The notes: generated by a model from the sequence alone, not told the origin. 64,000 nucleotides of DNA from Desulfovibrio sp. G11 (GCF_900243745.1 NZ_LT984798.1:2936001-3000000), one strand, 5' to 3'. Positions 26,556 to 37,946 are shown, counted from the first letter of the stretch. Program-made: numbers and translations.

Positions 26556-28607
26556 TCAGGGCAGGTCAAAACGGTCAAAGGTCATCACCAGTCCGGCCCG
26601 GCCCTGTGTGGCCGAGCGCAAGGAGGTGGAAAAACCGAACAGGCGGCGCAGGGGAGCAGTGCCGCGAAGGGTTTTGCGCCCGCCGTGGTCTTCCAGGTCT
26701 TCCACTTTTCCGCCGCAGGTGTTGAGAAGACTGATGGCAGCGCCCAGAAAATCTTCAGGTACGGAAATCTCAACCCGCATGACAGGTTCAAGGTTTACGG
26801 GAGCGGCGGCGGCCAGTGCCTCGCGCAGTGCCTGTCCCGCTGCCATATGGCAGCCCGGAGCCGTGGTCAGCCCGTCGCGTCGTTCCATGCCAGCCAGGGT
26901 CACGGCCACATCGGTGACCGGGTAGCCTGTGATATCACCGCTTTGCAGGGCATCGCGCACCCCCTCGATGGCGGCCTCCACGTACATGCGGGGCAGGATT
27001 TTTCGTGCTTCGTCGGGATTTTCAGGCAAGAAACTGCCTATCTCCACGGCATTGCCGCTCCCGCGCAGCCGGGGGGCCACACGCAGGCTGACCGTACCCT
27101 GATGGCGCTCTTTGCCCAGTTCACGGTCAAAGGTCACAGTGGCGGCGGCTTCCTTGCGCACGGTTTCACGCAGGACGACCTGCGGGTTGCCTGAGCGTGG
27201 GCTGATGCCGTATTCCCGCCGCATGCGTTCCAGCAGCACATTCAGATGAAGCTCACCCATGCCGGAAATCATGCGTGTTCCCGTATCGTCATCCATCTGC
27301 ACTTTTAGAGTGGGGTCTTCTTCGGCATAGCGCGTCAGGGCTTCATCCAGAATTTTACCTTCATCGGCATTGCGCGGCTCAAGGGCGAGGGTAATTACCG
27401 GCGCGTTGGCCTCAATGCTTTCAAGTGAAAGCTGCCTGTCACGGGCGGTATATGTTTCGCCGGTATGGGCCGAGCGCAGGCCGACGGCCACGATTATTTC
27501 CCCGGCAGAGGCCTGTTCCAGTTGCTCGCGGCGGTCGGCATGGGGCCTGTAGAGGCGACTCAGGCGGTCGTCCTTGCTCTGTGCAGTGTTGTACAGGTTG
27601 TCACCTTCATGGATGCGCCCTGCATACATACGGAGAAAGCAGTGCTTTCTGTTTTCTTCAAGCAGGACTTTAAAGACAAGGGCTACGGCCGGAGCATCGC
27701 CATCAGGCATAACCGTAATCTCACGGCCCTGAAGGTCCAGGCCCACCGGGGGAGGGACATCCAGGGGCGAAGGCAGCCAGCGGCATACAGCATCAAGGAC
27801 AGGCTGTATGCCCGCATTACGCAGGGCCGAACCGCAGAAGACCGGAGTTACGAGGCGGGCCAGTGTGGCCCGGCGCATGGCGGCGTGAATGACATTGGTG
27901 TCTAAGGTGTTTTCAAGATAGCTGACCAGAAAATCTTCATCGGCTTCGGCCAGTTTTTCCAGCATCTGCTCGCGCCATGGGCCAGCCAGCGAAGCCTGTT
28001 CTGGAGTAAAAGGAGCATGATGTATGGTCTGCCCCTGATCGTTCTCATCAAAGGTGAGGCATTCTTCATGAACAAGGTCAAGAATGGCACAGAAATCTTC
28101 ACCCTGCCCAAAGGGGATGGTAACCGCGACGGCATTGGCGGCAAGTCTCTGGCGCATGGCGGCCAGTACCGCCTCAAAGTCAGCGCCTATCCTGTCAATC
28201 TTGTTTATAAACGCTATTTTGGGAACGCCGAAATCCTCAGATTGCCGCCAGACGGTTTCTGATTGCGGTTCCACGCCGCCCACGGCGCAGAACACGCCGA
28301 CGGCCCCATCCAGCACACGCAGGGAACGCTCCACTTCAATGGTGAAGTCCACATGCCCAGGGGTATCGATAAGATTGATGCTATGATCGTTCCATTGGCA
28401 TGTCGTACAGGCCGACATGATGGTAATGCCGCGTTCCTGCTCTTCGGGCATGAAATCCATAGTGGCTGCGCCGTCATGCACCTCGCCCATGCGGTGGATT
28501 TTGCGGCTGTAAAACAACATGCGTTCGGACAGGGTGGTCTTGCCTGCGTCGATATGGGCTATGATGCCGATGTTGCGGATGCGGTCAATGCTGGACTGGC
28601 TCGACAT
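26556..28607 (-). CDS. Elongation factor G-like GTPase (EF-G paralogue)
   Basis: This 683-residue protein has the full five-domain EF-G layout. GTPase motifs are AHIDAGKTT (17-25), QERGITI, DTPGHVDF and NKIDR; domains II to V follow. The main fusA normally lies with rpsG and tufA; this copy sits in an arginine-gene string, so it is more likely the second EF-G type found in many bacteria, which can act in ribosome recycling or have a modified translocation role. Which of these applies cannot be told from sequence alone. It is followed 6 bases on by rsmA and preceded by an unknown gene. Confidence 0.88.
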   Translation of the reverse strand: MSSQSSIDRIRNIGIIAHIDAGKTTLSERMLFYSRKIHRMGEVHDGAATMDFMPEEQERGITIMSACTTCQWNDHSINLIDTPGHVDFTIEVERSLRVLDGAVGVFCAVGGVEPQSETVWRQSEDFGVPKIAFINKIDRIGADFEAVLAAMRQRLAANAVAVTIPFGQGEDFCAILDLVHEECLTFDENDQGQTIHHAPFTPEQASLAGPWREQMLEKLAEADEDFLVSYLENTLDTNVIHAAMRRATLARLVTPVFCGSALRNAGIQPVLDAVCRWLPSPLDVPPPVGLDLQGREITVMPDGDAPAVALVFKVLLEENRKHCFLRMYAGRIHEGDNLYNTAQSKDDRLSRLYRPHADRREQLEQASAGEIIVAVGLRSAHTGETYTARDRQLSLESIEANAPVITLALEPRNADEGKILDEALTRYAEEDPTLKVQMDDDTGTRMISGMGELHLNVLLERMRREYGISPRSGNPQVVLRETVRKEAAATVTFDRELGKERHQGTVSLRVAPRLRGSGNAVEIGSFLPENPDEARKILPRMYVEAAIEGVRDALQSGDITGYPVTDVAVTLAGMERRDGLTTAPGCHMAAGQALREALAAAAPVNLEPVMRVEISVPEDFLGAAISLLNTCGGKVEDLEDHGGRKTLRGTAPLRRLFGFSTSLRSATQGRAGLVMTFDRFDLP

Positions 28608-28628
28608 GGCGGCTCCCGGGCTGGCTGG

Positions 28629-29660
28629 TTATAACAGGCCGAAGGCCAGACTGTGTACGCGAAAAAAATCCGGTGTAAGGCCGGGATGCAGCCAGAAACC
28701 CTCGCAGCCCGGAGTCAGGGTCAGCAGGGGAGCGCAGGGGAGTGCGCCGTCTTTACGGCAGCAGGCGGCATGCCGGGCATGGCCGGAGGAAACATACTGC
28801 GCATCCGGTTTTGACGGGATCATTCCGGCAGCAGGCAGCAGACGTTCCGTTGCATTCGGTAAAAAAACATCCTGTGCGGGTGCGTGCAGCGCTGATGCGC
28901 CGTGCGGCGGCGTGTCTTGCCCTGCATTTTCAGAAAAAGGCGGGTGCACCGTGGGGGCGCTCTGAACAAAATTTGCTCCGGCCTGTGCAAAGGCCAGCAC
29001 TTTCGGGTCAAATGCCCGGGCTTCGGTACACGTGCCGGATATTTCTCCTGGCTCTGCCGGGGGCAGGATCAGTGTCGGGGGGTGGGCTTCCTCCCAGCAG
29101 GGCAGGCCCAGAGTTCGGGCAAAGGCGGCAGTCAGTTCCAGTTCGCCTGTGTGCAGCAACAGGAGGCGCCCCGGGCCGGGACCGCACTGCTCCAGCAGTG
29201 CATGCAGAGCATGAACGTCAAGCACAAAAATATCTTCCACGCCGCTTAGTTCCAGACTGACCAGGGCGGATGAGTGGGGCGTTCCCCCAATGCATACAGC
29301 GCCCACCAGAGGAACATCGGCCAAAATGGGAGAGATGCATGCCGCTGCCAGACGTGCCGCCGCCGCATAAGACGGCGGAAAGGCAATGACCGTCCAGGCT
29401 GCGGCATGGTTTTCATGTTCACGCCAGAAACCGAGCCGGTCGTTGTTCTGTGTTTCGCAGCCATGCCCGGCACTGGAGCCGAAATGCATATGCGCCAGAG
29501 CCAACCCTGTTTTTATGGCGGCCCGCCATGACGGCGGCGTTTCTTCGTAGGCGGTTGCGGCCAGGCTGTCGTCCAGGCGTGCGTCTTCCATCCATTGGGG
29601 CCATTGGGGCCAGTTGATGTCAGGCGTGTCGCCAGTGCTCGGGGGTGTCGGTGCAGACAT
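28629..29660 (-). CDS. Hypothetical protein (343 aa) between argH and the EF-G paralogue
   Basis: I do not recognise this family with confidence. The protein looks cytosolic and has a proline- and tryptophan-rich start (INWPQWPQWM). A middle region (about residues 75-190) with AWTVIAFPPSYAAAARLAAA and LELSGVEDIFVLDVHAL faintly recalls the nucleotide-binding core of histidinol dehydrogenase. The last part is proline-rich and probably disordered, with several cysteines and histidines. No catalytic motif could be placed. The start at 29660 has AGGAAG upstream, 14 bases after argH, so it is probably in the arg operon. Confidence 0.6.
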   Translation of the reverse strand: MSAPTPPSTGDTPDINWPQWPQWMEDARLDDSLAATAYEETPPSWRAAIKTGLALAHMHFGSSAGHGCETQNNDRLGFWREHENHAAAWTVIAFPPSYAAAARLAAACISPILADVPLVGAVCIGGTPHSSALVSLELSGVEDIFVLDVHALHALLEQCGPGPGRLLLLHTGELELTAAFARTLGLPCWEEAHPPTLILPPAEPGEISGTCTEARAFDPKVLAFAQAGANFVQSAPTVHPPFSENAGQDTPPHGASALHAPAQDVFLPNATERLLPAAGMIPSKPDAQYVSSGHARHAACCRKDGALPCAPLLTLTPGCEGFWLHPGLTPDFFRVHSLAFGLL

Positions 29661-29673
29661 GGCAGGCTTCCTG

Positions 29674-31074
29674 TTACTGGACCATGCCGTCCATACCGGC
29701 AAGCCATGTCCTGAGCTGGGCCACCTGCGCGGCTACGGATTGCGGCCCGGTGCCGCCGGGGGTTTCGCGCCGCTGCACAGCGGCCGCGTAGTCCAGTATG
29801 GCGTATACGTCTTCCCCGATGCGAGGTTCAAGGGCCTGCATTTCAGGCAGAGTAAGGTCTTCAAGCCCTTTGCCCTGCTTTTCTGCCGCGGCGACACACT
29901 GCCCGGTAACATGGTGCGCCTCGCGGAAGGGAATCCCTTTGCCCACAAGGTAGTCGGCCAGTTCCGTGGCGTTGAGAAAACCGGCCTTGCAGGCTTCACG
30001 CATGCGGTCCGTGCGAAAGGCGATTTCTTCCATCATGCCGGCCATGAGCCGCAGAGATGCCTCCACCGTTCTGTCGGCGTCAAGAAAGCCTTCCTTGTCT
30101 TCCTGCATGTCGCGATTATAGGCGAGGGGCAGGCCTTTCATGATTGTGAGCATGCCCATGAGCGAGCCGTAGACGCGCCCTGTTTTGCCGCGCATAAGTT
30201 CGGCCACGTCGGGATTTTTCTTTTGCGGCATGATTGATGAGCCGGTGGAATAGCTGTCAGGCAGGCGGACAAAGCCGAAGGCGGGGTTGGCCCACAGGAT
30301 GATTTCCTCGCACAGACGCGAGAGATGCATCATGATGGTGGAGCCGCCAAACAGGGCTTCAAGCACAAAATCTCTGTCGGACACGGCATCCATCGAGTTG
30401 CCGTAAATTCCGTCAAAGCCTACGTCCTTGGCCACACTTTGCGGATCAAGCGGATATGTTGTACCGGCCAGGGCAGCTGCACCCAGAGGGGAGATACGCA
30501 CCCGGTCCAGGCAGTCTCCAAGGCGCATGGCGTCGCGCCGGAACATCCAGGCGTAGGCCAGCAGGTGGTGAGCCAGACTCACGGGCTGCGCGGGCTGCAG
30601 GTGTGTGCAGCCGGGCAGGATATCACCGGCATGCTCAGTGGCACGCTGCACCAGAATGGCGCACAGGGCAGCGGCGCGCTGCCGCCACGTTTCCAGCCTG
30701 TCTGCCACAAAAAGGCGAAAGCTCAAGCCTACCTGATCATTGCGGCTGCGGCCCGTATGCAGTTTTTTGCCCACATTGCCCATAATTTCTGTCAGGCGTG
30801 CCTCAATATTCATATGCACGTCTTCCAGTTCCGGCTTCCAGATGAAGCTGTCGGAGCGGATTTCTTCACGCACCCGGTCAAGCCCTTCAACCAGCAGTTG
30901 GGCCTCTTCGGGCGTGATGACGCCCTGACGGCCCAGCATGCGGGCATGTGCCTGCGAGGCACGGATGTCCTGGGCGTAAAGTGCCCTGTCGTAAGACTGG
31001 GAGTCTGTGTACTGGGCCACGGCTTCCTTGGGGCCTTCGGCAAAACGCCCACCCCAGCTCTGGTTGGTCTTCAT
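29674..31074 (-). CDS. argH: Argininosuccinate lyase
   Basis: ArgH splits argininosuccinate into arginine and fumarate, the last step of arginine synthesis. The 466-residue protein has the superfamily signature [12 protein letters not shown], the [10 protein letters not shown] loop near residue 85, and the histidine in [10 protein letters not shown]. Length and start ([14 protein letters not shown]) are normal. It lies 234 bases after argG on the same strand. Confidence 0.97.
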   Translation of the reverse strand: MKTNQSWGGRFAEGPKEAVAQYTDSQSYDRALYAQDIRASQAHARMLGRQGVITPEEAQLLVEGLDRVREEIRSDSFIWKPELEDVHMNIEARLTEIMGNVGKKLHTGRSRNDQVGLSFRLFVADRLETWRQRAAALCAILVQRATEHAGDILPGCTHLQPAQPVSLAHHLLAYAWMFRRDAMRLGDCLDRVRISPLGAAALAGTTYPLDPQSVAKDVGFDGIYGNSMDAVSDRDFVLEALFGGSTIMMHLSRLCEEIILWANPAFGFVRLPDSYSTGSSIMPQKKNPDVAELMRGKTGRVYGSLMGMLTIMKGLPLAYNRDMQEDKEGFLDADRTVEASLRLMAGMMEEIAFRTDRMREACKAGFLNATELADYLVGKGIPFREAHHVTGQCVAAAEKQGKGLEDLTLPEMQALEPRIGEDVYAILDYAAAVQRRETPGGTGPQSVAAQVAQLRTWLAGMDGMVQ

Positions 31075-31308
31075 GGCAGCATCCGTTTGAAAGATCGTGT
31101 GTTACAGGAAGGGGCGTTGCCGGTTCGGCGTTTTGCTGATGGACTGGATATGGTTTTTACCCGTTGGCAGCAGCAAAAGGATTGTCCGCGTATTTTTCAT
31201 GCGGCATTGCCGTGCTTTTGGCGGCAAAGCTGTTTTTTCAGAACCCCGGCAACCCGGAGACCATCGTCTCACGGGTCGCCGCAGGTGGCTGTAATCCGGC
31301 GTTCTGTA

Positions 31309-32514
31309 TTATTTTTTCAACTTGTCGGCGACGGCCGCATGCAGGCGCAGGCGCAGGCTGTTAAGGCATATGAAGCCCGCCGCGTCCTTGTGGTCGTAGT
31401 CGCCACCTTCAAATGTCGCCAGGTCTTCAGAGAAGAGGGAGTTGGGAGACGTGCGCGACAGGGGCCATACGCCGCCCTTGTACAGCTTGGCGCGTACCGT
31501 GCCGGTAACGCTTTCCTGCGCCTTGTCCATAAAGGCCTGCATGGCTTCGCGCTCGGGCGAATACCAGAACCCATTGTACACGCACTGGGAGTAACGCACG
31601 GCCAGCATGTCACGTATGCCGAGCAGTTCGCGGTCCAGGCAGATGCCCTCAAGGTCGCGGTGCAGCTTGTAGAGCAGGGTTCCTGCGGGGTTTTCGTATA
31701 CCCCGCGGCACTTCATGCCCACAAAACGGTTTTCTACCATATCGTCGCGGCCAATACCGTTGCGTCCGGCGATTTCTGCCAGGGTAGTTATGACTGCGGC
31801 GGGGGAAAGAGCCTTGCTGTTTACAGCCACGGGGTTGCCTTGCTCAAAGTCCACAGTGACAATTTCAGGCGTGTCCGGGGCTTGTTCCACCGGCACACAG
31901 CGCTCATGGCAAGATTCGTGCGGTTCATTGCCCGGATTTTCCAGTTCGCTGCCTTCAAAACTGGTATGCAGCATGTTGGCATCCATGCTGTAACGCTTGG
32001 CTGAGCTGGAAATGGGAATGCCGTGCTTTTCAGCAAAAGCGGTAAGGGCTGTACGGGACATAAGCTCCCATTCACGCCAGGGGGCGATGACCTTGATATC
32101 CGGAGCCAGGGCGCTGGCAGCGAATTCAAAGCGGACCTGATCGTTGCCCTTGCCGGTCGCACCGTGAGCTATGGCGTCGGCACCTTCCTTGCGGGCGATG
32201 TCCACCAGAGCCTTGGCAATGAGGGGCCGGGCAATGGAAGTGCCGAGCAGGTAGCGGCCTTCGTAGATGGCTGCGCCACGCATCATGGGAAAGACAAAAT
32301 CTTTGGCCATCTCTTCGCGCAGGTCAACCACATAGGCTTTGGAAGCGCCGGTTTTAAGTGCCTTTTCTTCCACGCCGGAGAGATCTTCAGGCTGGCCCAG
32401 ATCGGCGGTGACGGCAATGACCTCGCATTTGTAGGTCTCAATAAGCCATTTCAGGATAACCGATGTATCAAGCCCGCCGGAGTAGGCGAGAACAACTTTT
32501 TTTATGTCTTGCAT
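31309..32514 (-). CDS. argG: Argininosuccinate synthase
   Basis: ArgG joins citrulline and aspartate with ATP to give argininosuccinate. The 401-residue protein begins [20 protein letters not shown] with the PP-loop SGGLDTS, and has [21 protein letters not shown] and the [13 protein letters not shown] segment. The ATG at 32514 was chosen over a TTG two codons upstream, with AAGGGGG as the ribosome binding site. The gap to argH (234 bases) holds no gene. Confidence 0.97.
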   Translation of the reverse strand: MQDIKKVVLAYSGGLDTSVILKWLIETYKCEVIAVTADLGQPEDLSGVEEKALKTGASKAYVVDLREEMAKDFVFPMMRGAAIYEGRYLLGTSIARPLIAKALVDIARKEGADAIAHGATGKGNDQVRFEFAASALAPDIKVIAPWREWELMSRTALTAFAEKHGIPISSSAKRYSMDANMLHTSFEGSELENPGNEPHESCHERCVPVEQAPDTPEIVTVDFEQGNPVAVNSKALSPAAVITTLAEIAGRNGIGRDDMVENRFVGMKCRGVYENPAGTLLYKLHRDLEGICLDRELLGIRDMLAVRYSQCVYNGFWYSPEREAMQAFMDKAQESVTGTVRAKLYKGGVWPLSRTSPNSLFSEDLATFEGGDYDHKDAAGFICLNSLRLRLHAAVADKLKK

Positions 32515-32545
32515 TATCAAGCCCCCTTATGAATTCAAGAGAAGA

Positions 32546-32574
32546 AGTATTGCGTAAATCAGCGCGAGGCGCAA
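32546..32574 (-). promoter_or_regulatory. Candidate sigma-70 promoter of argG
   Basis: On the minus strand TTGCGC (32569-32574) and AATACT (32546-32551) are 17 bases apart, about 32 bases before the argG start. The hexamers are moderate matches. Confidence 0.45.
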
Positions 32575-32619
32575 GGCTTTAGTGCCGGAAGGAAACCTGC
32601 GGACTGTACGGAGAAATTG

Positions 32620-32648
32620 TTGACCTTGACACGAAGTGCATGTATTAT
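32620..32648 (+). promoter_or_regulatory. Sigma-70 promoter of carBA
   Basis: TTGACC (32620-32625) and TATTAT (32643-32648) are separated by exactly 17 bases, about 74 bases before the carB start. It is divergent from the argG promoter. Confidence 0.7.
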
Positions 32649-32721
32649 TCTTTAGTTTGAGCAAACGGTAGTAATATGCCGTAGCTTTTCTTCACGATCC
32701 CCAAAGCCGCAGGAATGTCCA

Positions 32722-35700
32722 ATGCCCAAGCGTACGGATTTACACAAAATTCTTGTCATTGGCGCGGGACCAATCATCATAGGCCAGGGCTGCGAGTTTG
32801 ACTACTCCGGCTCACAGGCCGTCAAGGCCCTCAAAGAAGAGGGCTACGAAGTGGTGCTGGTCAACTCCAATCCCGCCACGATTATGACCGACCCGCAACT
32901 GGCGGACGCCACGTATGTGGAGCCGATCGAGCACGATACCTTGGCCGCCGTCATCCGGAAAGAACGCCCCGACGCACTTTTGCCTACTCTTGGCGGGCAG
33001 ACGGCATTGAACGCCGCTCTTGGACTTGCCAAGAGCGGCGTTTTAGCGGAATACGGCGTTGAGCTTATCGGTGCGCAGGCCGAAGTCATCGAAAAGGCTG
33101 AAAGCCGTGAGCTTTTTCGCGAGGCCATGGAAAAAATCGGCCTCAAAATGCCCGCCAGCGGCATTGCCCGTACCATAGATGAAGTGCGCCAGCTGGGCAA
33201 TGTGCTGCCCTTTCCGCTTATTGTCCGCCCGGCTTTTACCCTGGGCGGCACAGGCGGCGGTGTGGCCTACAACCTCGCCGATCTTGAAGAGGTCGCGGGT
33301 AACGGCCTTGCCGCCAGCCCCACGTCAGAAGTGATGATTGAGCAGAGTGTACTTGGCTGGAAAGAGATAGAAATGGAAGTGATGCGCGATGTCAATGACA
33401 ACTGCGTCATCATCTGCTCCATTGAAAATCTTGATCCCATGGGGGTTCACACGGGTGACTCCATTACCGTAGCCCCGGTACAGACCCTTTCTGATGCGGA
33501 GTACCAGCAGATCCGCGATGCCTCCATCGCCATCATGCGCGAAATCGGTGTGGAAACCGGCGGCAGCAACGTACAGTTCGGCGTTAATCCGGCCAATGGC
33601 GAAATTGTGGTTATCGAGATGAACCCGCGCGTATCGCGGTCATCGGCGCTGGCCTCCAAGGCCACCGGGTTTCCCATTGCCAAGATTGCGGCCAAACTGG
33701 CCGTGGGCTACACACTGGATGAACTGCGCAACGACATCACCCGTGAAACCGTGGCAAGCTTTGAGCCGGCCATTGACTACTGCGTGGTGAAAATTCCGCG
33801 ATTCACCTTTGAAAAATTCCCCGGCGCAAAAGATGAACTGACCACAGCCATGAAGAGCGTGGGCGAAGCCATGAGCATAGGCCGTACCTTCAAGGAAGCC
33901 ATGCAAAAAGGGTTGCGGTCAATGGAAATAGGCGCTACAGGCCTTGGCTTCAATTTCAATGCCGAGCTTCCTGATCGCGAAGCAATTCTTGAATCATTGC
34001 AGCGACCCAACTCCCGCCGTATTTTTGCACTGCGTCAGGCCTTGCTCGCGGGCATCACGGAAGAAGAAATTTTTGCCGTGTCCGCCATTGATCCCTGGTT
34101 TGTGCGCCAGTTGCAGGACATTGTCAGCATGGAACAGCGTATCCGCAACTTTGGCCTTGCCAATGACATGACTGCCGGAAATGAAGACCTGACTGTCATC
34201 TTGCGCGAAGCCAAGGAATACGGCTTCTCCGACAGGCAGCTTGCCGAGATGTGGAAACGTCCGGAGACGGATATCCGCCGCCTGCGCAAGGAGATGAACA
34301 TCCTGCCGACGTACTATCTGGTTGATACCTGCGCCGGAGAGTTTGAAGCCTATACTCCCTATTTCTATTCGACCTACGAAAAAGGCGACGAAATTAACCT
34401 GGAGGACCGCCGTAAGGTGCTCATCCTTGGCGGCGGCCCCAACCGTATCGGTCAGGGCATCGAATTCGACTACTGCTGCTGCCACGCTTCCTTTGCCTTG
34501 CGCGACGCCGGGGTAATGGCCATAATGGCCAACTCCAACCCCGAAACCGTTTCTACAGACTATGACACTTCGGACCGGCTTTACTTTGAACCGCTGACCT
34601 TTGAAGATGTCATGAACATTGTGGAAACAGAAAAGCCCGAAGGCGTTATCGTGCAGTTCGGCGGCCAGACTCCGCTGAATCTGGCCGTGCCTCTTATGCG
34701 AGCCGGAGTTCCCATTCTCGGCACCAGCCCGGACGCCATTGACCGGGCAGAAGACCGTGAACGCTTTCAGGCGCTGATTCAGAAACTTGGCCTGCTACAG
34801 CCGCCCAACGGCACAGCCATGAGCCTTGAAGATGCTCTTGCCGTGGCCGAGCGCATTGCTTACCCCGTTGTGGTGCGCCCGAGCTATGTGCTTGGCGGAC
34901 GGGCCATGGCCGTGGCCTACGACGTTTCGGAACTGACCGCCTATTTTCACGCCCAGGTGCCGGAAAAGCCCAAACATCCCATCTTGATCGACAAGTTTCT
35001 TGAACATGCCGTAGAAGTGGACGTGGACGCCATTTCTGACGGCAAGGACGTTTATGTTGCGGGCATTATGGAACATATTGAAGAAGCTGGCATCCATTCA
35101 GGCGACTCGGCCTGTGTGCTGCCTTCCTATTCGCTGTCTTATGATCATGTAGCCCTCATCGCCTCGCAGACAGAAGCGCTTGCCCGTGAACTCAAGGTCA
35201 TTGGCCTGATGAATATACAGTTCGCCATCAAGGGTGATGATATTTATATTCTTGAGGTCAATCCCCGTGCCTCGCGCACTGCTCCTTTTGTATCCAAGGC
35301 CACAGGCGTGCCCCTGCCATATCTCGCTACCCAGGTCATGCTTGGCAAAAGCCTGGATGAACTGGACCCCTGGAGCATGCGCAAGGGCGGCTTTATCTGC
35401 GTAAAAGAAGCTGTCATGCCTTTCCAGCGTTTTCCTGGTGTAGACGTGATTCTTGGCCCGGAGATGCATTCCACGGGTGAAGTCATGGGCATGGGGTCCA
35501 GTTTTGGTGAGGCTTTTCTTAAAAGCCAGCTTGGAGCGGGGCAGGTGCCCCCACAGGGCGGCAAGCTTTTTCTTTCAGTCAATGACCGCGACAAGCCCTT
35601 CCTGCCGGAAGTGGCCGAAATGTTCGCCAGGTTGGGCTTTGAGCTTTTGGCTACCAAAGGTACGGCAGCTATCCTGCGCGAACACGGCCTGAAAGTAGAA

Positions 35701-35964
35701 GAAGTGCGTAAAGTTTATGAAGGGCGGCCCAATATTGTGGACCTGCTTATCAACCACGAGGTCGCCCTGGTTGTGAATACCGCCTCCGGCAAACATACCG
35801 CCAGGGATTCCAAGGCAATCCGCCAGGCGGCGCTGAACTACAAGGTACCTTACTGCACCACTATTGCAGCGGCACGCGCCACGGCTACGGCCATAGGGTC
35901 GCGCCGGGACGAGATTCATGTGGAAAGTTTGCAGGAATACTACGCGCGGGATGCGCGGGGGTAA
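32722..35964 (+). CDS. carB: Carbamoyl-phosphate synthase, large subunit
   Basis: CarB uses ammonia from CarA, bicarbonate and two ATP to make carbamoyl phosphate for arginine and pyrimidines. The 1080-residue protein shows the internal duplication: [17 protein letters not shown] in the first half and [15 protein letters not shown] in the second, each with an ATP-grasp domain. The carboxyl-terminal allosteric domain (about 940-1080) includes [16 protein letters not shown]. The start has AGGA upstream. carA follows after two bases, the reverse of the common carA-carB order. Confidence 0.97.
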   Translation: MPKRTDLHKILVIGAGPIIIGQGCEFDYSGSQAVKALKEEGYEVVLVNSNPATIMTDPQLADATYVEPIEHDTLAAVIRKERPDALLPTLGGQTALNAALGLAKSGVLAEYGVELIGAQAEVIEKAESRELFREAMEKIGLKMPASGIARTIDEVRQLGNVLPFPLIVRPAFTLGGTGGGVAYNLADLEEVAGNGLAASPTSEVMIEQSVLGWKEIEMEVMRDVNDNCVIICSIENLDPMGVHTGDSITVAPVQTLSDAEYQQIRDASIAIMREIGVETGGSNVQFGVNPANGEIVVIEMNPRVSRSSALASKATGFPIAKIAAKLAVGYTLDELRNDITRETVASFEPAIDYCVVKIPRFTFEKFPGAKDELTTAMKSVGEAMSIGRTFKEAMQKGLRSMEIGATGLGFNFNAELPDREAILESLQRPNSRRIFALRQALLAGITEEEIFAVSAIDPWFVRQLQDIVSMEQRIRNFGLANDMTAGNEDLTVILREAKEYGFSDRQLAEMWKRPETDIRRLRKEMNILPTYYLVDTCAGEFEAYTPYFYSTYEKGDEINLEDRRKVLILGGGPNRIGQGIEFDYCCCHASFALRDAGVMAIMANSNPETVSTDYDTSDRLYFEPLTFEDVMNIVETEKPEGVIVQFGGQTPLNLAVPLMRAGVPILGTSPDAIDRAEDRERFQALIQKLGLLQPPNGTAMSLEDALAVAERIAYPVVVRPSYVLGGRAMAVAYDVSELTAYFHAQVPEKPKHPILIDKFLEHAVEVDVDAISDGKDVYVAGIMEHIEEAGIHSGDSACVLPSYSLSYDHVALIASQTEALARELKVIGLMNIQFAIKGDDIYILEVNPRASRTAPFVSKATGVPLPYLATQVMLGKSLDELDPWSMRKGGFICVKEAVMPFQRFPGVDVILGPEMHSTGEVMGMGSSFGEAFLKSQLGAGQVPPQGGKLFLSVNDRDKPFLPEVAEMFARLGFELLATKGTAAILREHGLKVEEVRKVYEGRPNIVDLLINHEVALVVNTASGKHTARDSKAIRQAALNYKVPYCTTIAAARATATAIGSRRDEIHVESLQEYYARDARG

Positions 35965-35966
35965 TT

Positions 35967-37097
35967 ATGAAAGCATTGCTGGTGCTGGAAGACGGGTTCA
36001 CGCTGGAAGGCAAGTCCTTTACCGGCGATTTTGAAACCGGCGGTGAAGTCATCTTCACCACAGGGATGACCGGATATCAGGAAATTCTTACGGATCCTTC
36101 CTATTACGGGCAAATGGTCTGCATGACCTACCCTCTTATAGGCAACTACGGCACTTGCCGTGAAGACATGGAATCCGCCGGAGTGCATTGTGCGGCCCTG
36201 CTGGTCAAGGAATGTTGCAAGAAACCCTCCAACTGGCGTTCCACAATGTCTCTGCCGGAATTCATGAAGCGTTATGAAAAACCCGGTGTGGAAGGGCTTG
36301 ATACCCGCGCGCTGACCCGGCATCTGCGCATGAACGGCGCCATGAGAGGCATCATTTCTACACGGGAAACAGACCCTGCCGTTCTTCAGGAGCGTGCGCG
36401 TGCCCTGCCTGCCATGAAAGGGCACAATCTTGTTCCTTTTGTGGCGCCAGAAAAGCCGTACGCCTGGTATGACAATGCCGTGCAGGAAGTCACCGTGGCT
36501 GAAGACGGCAGCTATGCGTGGCGCGGAACCGGTTTGCCCTTGCTGGTTTATGATTTCGGGATAAAGTGGAACATCTTGCGCCGTCTTTGCGAAGCAGGTT
36601 TTGAGCCACTGGCCGTGCCACCGGGCTTCAGCCCTGCCAGGGCAAAAGCCAGCGGAGCCAAGGGCGTTTTCTTGTCCAACGGCCCTGGCGATCCGGCGAC
36701 ACTCACCAGCGAAATCGCTCTGGTGCGCGAACTCATACATATGCTGCCGGTTACGGGCATTTGCCTGGGGCATCAGCTCATCGGGCATGCCCTCGGCGCC
36801 CGAACGGAGAAGCTCAAGTTCGGGCATCACGGCTGCAATCATCCGGTCAAGGACCTGACCACAGGGCGCATTGAAATATCATCACAAAACCACGGATTTC
36901 ATGTGGTTCTTGATGATGTGGACGATGTGGAGGCCACGCATGTCAACCTGAATGACCAGACCCTTGAGGGGCTGTGCCATAAAACACTGCCTGTCATGAG
37001 CCTGCAATATCATCCGGAGGCCGCTGCCGGACCTCATGATGGCGAGTACCTCTTCAACCGTTTCAGAAAAATCATTGGCGAGAGCGCCGGAGCCTGA
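35967..37097 (+). CDS. carA: Carbamoyl-phosphate synthase, small (glutaminase) subunit
   Basis: CarA hydrolyses glutamine and channels the ammonia to CarB. The 376-residue protein starts [18 protein letters not shown]. The class I amidotransferase triad is present: Cys266 in GICLGHQ, with His349 and Glu351 in QYHPEA. It begins two bases after carB, so the two subunits are co-translated. The length is normal. Confidence 0.97.
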   Translation: MKALLVLEDGFTLEGKSFTGDFETGGEVIFTTGMTGYQEILTDPSYYGQMVCMTYPLIGNYGTCREDMESAGVHCAALLVKECCKKPSNWRSTMSLPEFMKRYEKPGVEGLDTRALTRHLRMNGAMRGIISTRETDPAVLQERARALPAMKGHNLVPFVAPEKPYAWYDNAVQEVTVAEDGSYAWRGTGLPLLVYDFGIKWNILRRLCEAGFEPLAVPPGFSPARAKASGAKGVFLSNGPGDPATLTSEIALVRELIHMLPVTGICLGHQLIGHALGARTEKLKFGHHGCNHPVKDLTTGRIEISSQNHGFHVVLDDVDDVEATHVNLNDQTLEGLCHKTLPVMSLQYHPEAAAGPHDGEYLFNRFRKIIGESAGA

Positions 37098-37208
37098 TGC
37101 CCGGAAAATACTTGATATACAGGTATGCTTGTGGCTAAAGTACATTCACTGTACGAGGTTTTTACTGGCGGCGCATGCCGCCTCGCCTTAAACTGCAAGG
37201 AGCTTCGC

Positions 37209-37640
37209 GTGAAAAAGTCAGTTTTGAGCCTTGGGCTGGTTCTTGCTCTGGTTCTGGCCTGCGCTCCCGTTCGCGCTGCGGAAGTCGCTGCTGGCGATGT
37301 AGCACAAAATAATCCCGTGGAACAGCTTACGGGACATGTATGGCAAAAAACCAGCGAGACTGATAAGGCCGCATTCCTGCTTGGTGTGGAATCCGCTATT
37401 ACCGTAGAATATTTTGTTAATGCCAAACTGGCGGAAAAAGCTGCCAAATCCGGCAAAAAACCTGCTTATACCCTTTCGCCTTTTGAAAAGGGCTGGATGA
37501 ATGCCTTCAAGGGAGTCAACCGTGCTGAGATTATCACCATGGTAGACCAGTGGTACGCTGCCAATCCCGACAGGCTTGACCGTCCGGTAATGAGCGTTAT
37601 CTGGTATGAACTGATCGCCCCCCGCATTGCCAAGAAGTAA
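37209..37640 (+). CDS. Small exported protein of unknown function (143 aa)
   Basis: A GTG start at 37209 with AAGGAG six bases upstream opens a protein with a clear signal peptide (VKKSVLSLGLVLALVLACAPVRA, then AE). The mature part of about 120 residues has no cysteine and no motif I can name; notable stretches are AAFLLGVESAITVEYFV and FEKGWMNAFKGVNRAEII. It is probably periplasmic. A small lipoprotein gene follows after 43 bases and may be co-transcribed. Confidence 0.72.
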   Translation: MKKSVLSLGLVLALVLACAPVRAAEVAAGDVAQNNPVEQLTGHVWQKTSETDKAAFLLGVESAITVEYFVNAKLAEKAAKSGKKPAYTLSPFEKGWMNAFKGVNRAEIITMVDQWYAANPDRLDRPVMSVIWYELIAPRIAKK

Positions 37641-37683
37641 GGTACCTGCCCTTGGGGCGATAACAGGACTCAGGAGAATAGCC

Positions 37684-37926
37684 ATGAAGAAAGCTTTGAT
37701 TATAGGCCTGTTGGCCGTCATGTTTACCAGTGGCGTGGGCTGCACCAACATGAGCAAGACCCAGCAGGGTGTTGCCAGCGGCGCCGCACTTGGCGCGCTT
37801 GGCGGTGCGGGCATAGCTGCCATTTCCGGCGGTGCTGCCGGATGGGGCGCTCTTGCTGGCGCTGGTATCGGCGCTTTGGCCGGCGGTATTGTCGGCCACG
37901 AACAGAGCAAGGGAAACAGCTGGTAG
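37684..37926 (+). CDS. Small glycine-zipper lipoprotein (80 aa)
   Basis: The start MKKALIIGLLAVMFTSGVGC is a lipoprotein signal with Cys20 as the lipidation site. The mature part is dominated by glycine-zipper repeats (GAALGALGGAGIAAISGG, GALAGAGIGALAGGIVG), as in outer-membrane glycine-zipper lipoproteins of the SlyB/OsmB type. AGGAG lies 7 bases upstream. Such proteins are often induced by envelope stress, but there is no direct evidence here. Confidence 0.82.
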   Translation: MKKALIIGLLAVMFTSGVGCTNMSKTQQGVASGAALGALGGAGIAAISGGAAGWGALAGAGIGALAGGIVGHEQSKGNSW

Positions 37927-37946
37927 CAGCTCGCCTTTCTGGCGCT

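Noticed and set aside
30325..32004. Long plus-strand open frame opposite argH and argG (559 codons)
   Set aside because: It runs antisense through two clear conserved genes and its sequence looks like no protein family.
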